Positions 30,979 to 35,498 of a stretch of DNA of 35,498 nucleotides are shown piece after piece. The DNA comes from Helicobacter sp. (GTDB taxonomy: Bacteria > Campylobacterota > Campylobacteria > Campylobacterales > Helicobacteraceae). A program made the translations under genes and the position numbers. The stretch covers positions 1-35,498 of the forward strand of contig JAAVGZ010000070.1 in the NCBI GenBank assembly GCA_014799985.1, given 5' to 3'. The notes beneath the pieces were generated by a model. It did not search any database. It was not told where the DNA came from and saw only the letters and a program-made list of their open reading frames with translations. The number at the start of each line of letters is the position of its first letter. The stretch's first letter is position 1.

Positions 30979-32154
30979 ATGGAAATCACCAAACTAAAGG
31001 CTTTGCAGCCCGAGTTCCTCGAAGAAATCGGCTTTAGCTGGCACACAGACCCCGATTCCACGCCCTACATCGCCGATGAGGCAGTCGCGGTTAGCGAGGA
31101 CGAAGCAGAAGGCTACTATGCCGCCGCAAACGAGCTCTATGATATGTTCATCGAGGCGGGGGAACATGTGATAAAAAACAATCTCTTTTTCGAGCTCGGA
31201 ATCCCGTTCAACGCGGTCGATATGATACGCATGAGCTGGGAAGACGAGATTCATTGGCATCTATACGGGCGCTTCGATTTCGCCGGTGGGCTCGATGGGC
31301 AGCCGATTAAGCTGCTCGAGTTCAACGCCGACACGCCGACAATGCTGTTTGAAAGCGCGATTGTGCAGTGGGCGCTGCTCAAGGCAAACGGCATGGACGA
31401 GACCATGCAATTCAACAATGTCTATGAGGCATTGCGCGACAACTTCAAGCGGCTCATCACGCTTGGCGAGGACATTGCGGCGTTTGAGGAGATGTATGAG
31501 GGCTGGGGGATTCTGTTCTCGAGCATCGCGGGCAATGCCGAAGAGGAGCAGACCGTGCGCCTGCTTGAGCACATCGCCAAAGAAGCGGGATTCAACACGC
31601 ATTTTTGCTACGCGCACGAGGCGCACCTTAGCGCCGATGAGGGGCTGTTTTGCGGTGAGCAAAACTATGAGTTTTGGTTCAAGCTCATTCCGTGGGAGAT
31701 GATTAGTGTCGATGAGCCCGACATGGCAGCGCTCATGACAGAGATGATGCGCAACAAAAACACGATTTTTCTCAATCCTGCCTACACGCTCATGTTTCAA
31801 TCGAAGCGAATCCTGAAGATTCTATGGGATTTGTTCCCCAATCACCCGCTGCTGCTTGAGACAAGCTTCGAGCCACTCAAAGGCAAGAAAATGGTCAAAA
31901 AGCATGCGTTTTCTCGCGAGGGCGAGAATGTCGCGATTCTCGAGCCAAACGGCACTGCGCTCATCGAGAAGGGCGGCAATTATGGCAATCTGCCCGCGAT
32001 TTATCAAGAATATGTCCCGCTCAATGCGCATGCAAACGAGCGCTATCAGGCGAATGTGTTCTATGCGTATGAGGCATGCGCGTTGGGCTTTCGGCGCGGT
32101 GGCGAGATTTTGGATAATTATTCTAAGTTTGTCAGCCATTATATCAAGCCCTAA
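30979..32154 (+). CDS. Glutathionylspermidine synthase-like ATP-grasp protein
   Basis: The 391-residue protein is like the C-terminal synthetase domain of Gss and the YgiC/YjfC family. It shows LYGRFDFAGG, KLLEFNADTPTMLFE (about 109-123), LLETSFEP, VKKHAFSREGENV and YGNLPAIYQEYVPL, which cover the ATP-grasp nucleotide and metal sites. No amidase (CHAP) domain is present. The likely chemistry is ATP-dependent amide bond formation, but the substrate is unknown: helicobacters are not known to make glutathionylspermidine. ATG 30979 is preferred over TTG 30973. It follows the UPF0323 stop by two bases. Confidence 0.9.
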   Translation: MEITKLKALQPEFLEEIGFSWHTDPDSTPYIADEAVAVSEDEAEGYYAAANELYDMFIEAGEHVIKNNLFFELGIPFNAVDMIRMSWEDEIHWHLYGRFDFAGGLDGQPIKLLEFNADTPTMLFESAIVQWALLKANGMDETMQFNNVYEALRDNFKRLITLGEDIAAFEEMYEGWGILFSSIAGNAEEEQTVRLLEHIAKEAGFNTHFCYAHEAHLSADEGLFCGEQNYEFWFKLIPWEMISVDEPDMAALMTEMMRNKNTIFLNPAYTLMFQSKRILKILWDLFPNHPLLLETSFEPLKGKKMVKKHAFSREGENVAILEPNGTALIEKGGNYGNLPAIYQEYVPLNAHANERYQANVFYAYEACALGFRRGGEILDNYSKFVSHYIKP

Positions 32155-32163
32155 GGACATCGT

Positions 32164-34911
32164 ATGGATTATAAAGACACCCTGATTTTGCCCGAGACAA
32201 CCTTCCCAATGCGGGGCAATCTCCCACAAAACGAGCCCAAAACCTACCAAAAATGGAAAGATTCCAATGTCTATGCGAAGATGAAAAAGCAGCGCGCAGA
32301 AGCGCCGAGCTTCAACCTGCATGATGGACCTCCGTATGCGAACGGGCATATCCACATCGGGCATGCGCTGAATAAGATTCTCAAAGACATCATCGTGAAA
32401 ATCCATTATTTCCATGGCAAAAACGTGCGCTACACGCCGGGCTGGGATTGTCATGGCTTGCCCATCGAGCAGCAAGTCGAAAAGAATCTGGGCAAGGCAA
32501 AGAAAGATTCTTTGCCCAAGAGCGAGGTGCGCGCGCTCTGCCGCGAGCATGCCAAAAAGTTCCTCGAGATTCAGAGCGAGGAGTTCCAACGGCTCGGCGT
32601 TTTGGGCGATTTCGAGAATCCTTACAAAACAATGGATTTTGCGTTCGAATCCAACATCTACCGCGTCCTTTGCGAGGTCGCCAAAAAGGGGCTGCTCATC
32701 GAGCGTTCCAAGCCCATTTATTGGAGCTGGGCATGCGAAACGGCGCTCGCCGATGCGGAGGTGGAATACCACGACAAGGTCTCGGATTCTATTTTTGTCG
32801 CGTTCGACTTGAGCGAGCAATCATGCGAGAAGCTTGGAATCGCGCATGCCAAAGCTGTGATTTGGACGACAACGCCATGGACGCTGCCCGCGAACCAAGC
32901 GATTTGCCTCAACCCGCATGCGCAATATGTCTTGACGGGCGAGGGGCTGATTTTCGCCAAGCCCTTGTTGCAAAGCGCGGTTGAGAGGGGGCTAAGCAGC
33001 GGCGCGATTGCGCGCGAGTTTGCCGCAGGCGAGCTCGAGAATCTCATCGCCAAAAACCCGCTCAATGGGCGCGATTCGATTCTCATTCTCGGCGAGCATG
33101 TAACGATGGACGGCGGCAGCGGGCTCGTGCACAGCGCGCCCGGGCATGGCGAGGACGATTATTATATCTGCCTCAAATATGGAATCACCGATGTCCTCAT
33201 GCCCGTTGATGACAAGGGGCGCTTCAGCGAAGACCTCCGCCGTCTTGGGCTTTTGCGCCAAGACGCAGCGGACGAGCTCGTGGGCATGCACATCTTCAAG
33301 GCGCAGGATAGAATCCTCGAGCTACTCGGCGATTCTCTGCTGTTGCACACGAAAATCACGCATTCCTATCCCTATTGTTGGCGCAGCCACGAACCCGTGA
33401 TTTATCGCGCCACGAAGCAATGGTTCATCTTGATGGACAAGCCTTTCTTGAATGGCAAGACATTGCGCGAGCTCGCGCTTAGCGCGATTGACGCGACAAC
33501 CTTCTATCCCGCTGTGGGCAAGAACCGAATCCGCACAATGGTCGAGAATCGCCCCGATTGGTGCATTTCGCGCCAACGCGATTGGGGCGTGCCGATTGCC
33601 TTTTTTCGCGACAAAACCACGCAAGAAGTCGTGCTCGCGCCCGAAGTTTTGGACTTTGTCGCAGACACGTTCGCGCAGCATGGTTGCGATGCGTGGTGGG
33701 ACAAAACCACGCAGCAGCTGCTGCCGCCAAGCTGGCAAGACAAAGCCGAAAACCTCGAAAGATGCGACAATATCCTCGATGTGTGGTTCGATAGCGGCAG
33801 CACATGGCAGGCGGTGCTAAAAAGCGGAATCTATGACGCGGGCGACTACCCGGCTGATGTGTATCTCGAGGGCAGCGACCAACACCGCGGCTGGTTTCAG
33901 AGCTCGCTTCTGCTAAGCTGCATCTTGCAAGGGCATGCGCCCTATCGGAGCATTCTCACGCATGGCTTCACGATGGACGAAAACGGCGAGAAGATGAGCA
34001 AATCTAAGGGCAATGTGATTGCGCCCGAAGATGTGCGCAAGGAGTTTGGCAGCGAGATTTTGCGGCTTTGGGTCGCTCTTTGCGATTTTCAAAACGACCA
34101 AAAGGTGTCGCAAAACATCTTGAAGCAAACCGCCGAAAACTACCGCAAGATTCGCAACACATTGCGCTTCTTGCTCGCCAACACGAGCGATTTGCCCGAG
34201 CTTTCTTTGCAGAATCTTAGCGTGATTGATTGCTGGATTTTGCAGCATGCCAAGAATGTCTTTGGCGAGGCGAGTGCGGCGCTGCTGTCGTATGATTTCT
34301 CGGTTGCGCTGCCGCTGCTTAGCCATTTCATCGTGAATGAGCTTAGCGGAATCTATCTTGATTTGTGCAAGGACATTTTGTATTGCGATGCGCCAAACAG
34401 CCCGCGCCGCCGCGCCGCGCAGAGCGTGATGGCGCTGATTGCCCAAAAGCTCTTCGAGCTGCTCGCGCCGATTCTGACATACACGATTGACGAGGCGATT
34501 ACGCATGCGCGCGGCTATCTCGCGAGCGCGAACAACGATGTTTTCGAGCTGCTCTACACGCCGCTGCCGCCGCTGCCAAATGTGCAAAACTTCGAGCAGC
34601 TGCTTGCCATTCGCTCGCTCTTTCTCGAAAAGATTGATGCGCTCAAGAAGAGCGGGGCGATTAAATCCACGCTCGAGGTGAGCCTCGTTGTGCCGAGCGA
34701 TTTTTGCTTTGGTGAGATGGGCGCGTGGCTCATGGTGAGCGAGGTGGGCGCAGAGATTGCGCACAATGGAATCCTCGCCGAGTTTGAGTGCGAGGGCAAG
34801 CGCTTCGCGCTCGCGCGCTCGAGGCTGCACAAATGCCCGCGCTGCTGGCAGTTTTTGGCACACGAGCCGCAGAGCCTGTGCCCACGTTGTGCGGAAGTCG
34901 TGCATGTTTGA
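32164..34911 (+). CDS. ileS: Isoleucyl-tRNA synthetase
   Basis: Class I synthetase of 915 residues charging tRNA-Ile. HIGH at 64-67 and KMSKS at 610-614 are intact. The editing domain has TTPWTLPANQAI and GLVHSAPGHGEDDY. The anticodon-binding helical domain has DQHRGWFQSSLL upstream and NYRKIRNTLRFLLAN. The C-terminal zinc site has Cys891, Cys894, Cys906 and Cys909. This zinc-containing form is the usual bacterial mupirocin-sensitive type by architecture. AAGGA precedes ATG 32164. Confidence 0.97.
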   Translation: MDYKDTLILPETTFPMRGNLPQNEPKTYQKWKDSNVYAKMKKQRAEAPSFNLHDGPPYANGHIHIGHALNKILKDIIVKIHYFHGKNVRYTPGWDCHGLPIEQQVEKNLGKAKKDSLPKSEVRALCREHAKKFLEIQSEEFQRLGVLGDFENPYKTMDFAFESNIYRVLCEVAKKGLLIERSKPIYWSWACETALADAEVEYHDKVSDSIFVAFDLSEQSCEKLGIAHAKAVIWTTTPWTLPANQAICLNPHAQYVLTGEGLIFAKPLLQSAVERGLSSGAIAREFAAGELENLIAKNPLNGRDSILILGEHVTMDGGSGLVHSAPGHGEDDYYICLKYGITDVLMPVDDKGRFSEDLRRLGLLRQDAADELVGMHIFKAQDRILELLGDSLLLHTKITHSYPYCWRSHEPVIYRATKQWFILMDKPFLNGKTLRELALSAIDATTFYPAVGKNRIRTMVENRPDWCISRQRDWGVPIAFFRDKTTQEVVLAPEVLDFVADTFAQHGCDAWWDKTTQQLLPPSWQDKAENLERCDNILDVWFDSGSTWQAVLKSGIYDAGDYPADVYLEGSDQHRGWFQSSLLLSCILQGHAPYRSILTHGFTMDENGEKMSKSKGNVIAPEDVRKEFGSEILRLWVALCDFQNDQKVSQNILKQTAENYRKIRNTLRFLLANTSDLPELSLQNLSVIDCWILQHAKNVFGEASAALLSYDFSVALPLLSHFIVNELSGIYLDLCKDILYCDAPNSPRRRAAQSVMALIAQKLFELLAPILTYTIDEAITHARGYLASANNDVFELLYTPLPPLPNVQNFEQLLAIRSLFLEKIDALKKSGAIKSTLEVSLVVPSDFCFGEMGAWLMVSEVGAEIAHNGILAEFECEGKRFALARSRLHKCPRCWQFLAHEPQSLCPRCAEVVHV

Positions 34912-35008
34912 TTTGTCTGTGCCTATCACATGGAAAGAAATCGCGCTCACGGCGGTTGTCGTCTGGCTCGCTATGGGTGTGTCGTATTGGGCGCTGAAGC
35001 GCAAATAG
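34904..35008 (+). CDS. 34-residue single-span membrane protein
   Basis: A short frame starting within the last codons of ileS (overlap eight bases). GGAAG at 34893-34897 gives a plausible ribosome site six bases before ATG. The product starts MFDLSVPITWKE, has one hydrophobic helix (about 13-30) and ends ALKRK, so positive charges would stay in the cytoplasm. Candidate small membrane protein, translationally coupled to ileS. No family recognised. Confidence 0.5.
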   Translation: MFDLSVPITWKEIALTAVVVWLAMGVSYWALKRK

Positions 35009-35030
35009 GGCGGGGGATAAATATTAAAAT

Positions 35031-35171
35031 CGCAAGCGCGTTGCGTTTGCTGTCGTGCTTGGAAGTAATTCCGAGCACTCCCTAAAGTTATGCGATAACG
35101 CCAACTGCGCTAGCGCTTGTTGTCTTTAATCGCCGCGTCTTGCGCCGCGGGGCGCAAGGTTTTTATTTTTT
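35031..35171 (+). ncRNA. Candidate structured RNA or 3' UTR ending in a terminator
   Basis: Consecutive stem-loops: CGCAA/TTGCG (35031-35045); GTGCTTGGAA/TTCCGAGCAC closed by a GTAA loop of GNRA type (35055-35078); GTTAT/ATAAC (35087-35099); and the terminator at 35139-35171. A TAAAAT box at 35025-35030 could be a -10. It may equally be the 3' UTR of the ileS transcript or a remnant of a mobile element end. Confidence 0.3.
35139..35171 (+). terminator. Rho-independent terminator
   Basis: CTTGCGCC (35139-35146) pairs perfectly with GGCGCAAG (35151-35158) around GCGG, followed by TTTTTATTTTTT (35160-35171). It would end the ileS transcript or the candidate RNA before it. Confidence 0.8.
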
Positions 35172-35187
35172 GGAATCCCGTTGGATT

Positions 35188-35198
35188 CTCGCAATGAC
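35188..35198. repeat. CATTGCGAG-type repeat, right arm fragment
   Basis: CTCGCAATGAC is identical to the right arms at 153-163 and 295-305. The preceding GGAATCCCG (35172-35180) also occurs at 121-129. No left arm is seen, so it is a fragment or decayed copy. Confidence 0.55.
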
Positions 35199-35220
35199 AA
35201 CAAAATCTAAGAATCCCCAG

Positions 35221-35268
35221 AAAAAGCGCACGCAAAGCTATGGCGAAGCCACAGCACAGCGCCGCTTT
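35221..35268. repeat. Dispersed hairpin repeat, copy 2 (inverted)
   Basis: Reverse complement of 1-48 with one mismatch (G to A at 35230). Weaker similarity continues for about 11 bases outside it (AGAATC). It folds into the same double stem-loop. Confidence 0.75.
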
Positions 35269-35318
35269 GAAGATTGCAATTTTTGATTCTCTATTGCTCA
35301 CCAATACAATATTCCCAA

Positions 35319-35369
35319 CCACAGCGCACACGTCTATGTTCTCGTTTTAACATAGACGAAGCGCTGTGG
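35319..35369. repeat. Long imperfect palindrome
   Basis: CCACAGCGC (35319-35327) and CGTCTATGTT (35331-35340) pair with AACATAGACG (35349-35358) and GCGCTGTGG (35361-35369). This is 19 base pairs, interrupted by ACA opposite AA, with an 8-base loop. It has no T run, so it is not an obvious terminator. Confidence 0.75.
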
Positions 35370-35411
35370 ACTATGACATATGCAAGTGCAACGCACATTG
35401 AAGAGGCGTGA

Positions 35412-35475
35412 GGGGGTTTGGGGGGAGTGGAAGGGGGGATAGGGGGGGCGCTTCGCAAGTAGCCCCCCTGTCCCC
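35412..35475 (+). repeat. G-rich tract with hairpin and G-quadruplex potential
   Basis: Four G runs of 5, 6, 6 and 7 bases (35412-35416, 35420-35425, 35433-35438, 35442-35448) have loops of 3, 7 and 3 bases. GGGGATAGGGGGG (35435-35447) can alternatively pair with CCCCCCTGTCCCC (35463-35475), so two structures compete. Confidence 0.7.
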
Positions 35476-35498
35476 ATTGACGAAAGAAACAAAGATTG

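Larger units (their letters stand above)
35009..35498. other. Gene-free region with structured and repetitive DNA
   Basis: I see no coding frame with start, ribosome site and protein-like composition in these 490 bases. They contain, in order, a chain of short stem-loops with an intrinsic terminator, a CATTGCGAG half-repeat, an inverted copy of the window's first 48 bases, a 19-bp palindrome and a G-rich tract with hairpin. Confidence 0.8.

Noticed and set aside
31822..35004. Minus-strand frames of more than 300 residues opposite the ligase gene and ileS (31822-32820, 33913-35004)
   Set aside because: Shadow frames of GC-rich genes; no ribosome sites or domains, and they cover conserved ileS motifs.

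Overview
The window looks like a chromosomal segment of a Campylobacterota bacterium, most likely in or near Helicobacter. The main reason is gene order. The block RluA-type synthase, FN3 lipoprotein, trmB, ftsE, ftsX, EnvC-like, flaG, fliD, fliS matches, as I recall it, H. pylori HP0745-HP0753. The block dnaX, tsaE, lptB, rpoN matches HP0717-HP0714, and a UPF0323 lipoprotein is followed by a glutathionylspermidine-synthase-like gene. G+C is unusually high for Helicobacter: by eye over 50% in most genes and above 60% in parts of ileS and dnaX.

Layout. 1-533: gene-free, built of dispersed palindromic repeats and a promoter. 534-6538: tightly overlapping genes for RNA modification (RluA type, TrmB) and cell division (FtsE, FtsX, EnvC-like). 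6546-9828: flagellar filament-cap operon (flaG, fliD, fliS, FliT-like) behind a convincing sigma28 promoter. 9847-11262: a DUF2156-like acyl/aminoacyl transferase and a very small HTH-WYL-like regulator. 11327-17590: five overlapping genes for a MSHA/type II secretion-like trans-envelope machine (PilM/PilN-like, PilO-like with a PilP/GspC-like tail, MshL-type secretin, GspE/MshE ATPase, GspF/MshG platform), more AT-rich than its surroundings. 17597-19159 on the minus strand: glmU carrying an in-frame C-terminal ThiS domain, the most unusual gene here. 19257-22769: motA, motB, fliP and a TrmA/RlmD-type methyltransferase. 22779-28152: dnaX, tsaE, lptB, rpoN and a lipoprotein. 28164-30235: yejB and yejE (peptide ABC permease). 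30311-32154: UPF0323 lipoprotein and glutathionylspermidine-synthase-like ATP-grasp protein. 32164-35008: ileS and a 34-residue membrane protein. 35009-35498: gene-free, with several stem-loops, an intrinsic terminator, a 19-bp palindrome, a G-quadruplex candidate and dispersed repeats, one being an inverted 47/48 copy of the first 48 bases of the window.

Most genes overlap or abut their neighbours (ATGA, TAATG, or 14-80 base overlaps), so translational coupling is probably the rule. The clearest transcriptional signals are the sigma28 promoter before flaG, back-to-back -10 boxes between glmU and motA, and a possible pseudoknot over the ribosome binding site of the secretion cluster. No tRNA, rRNA, CRISPR array, transposase or phage gene was seen.
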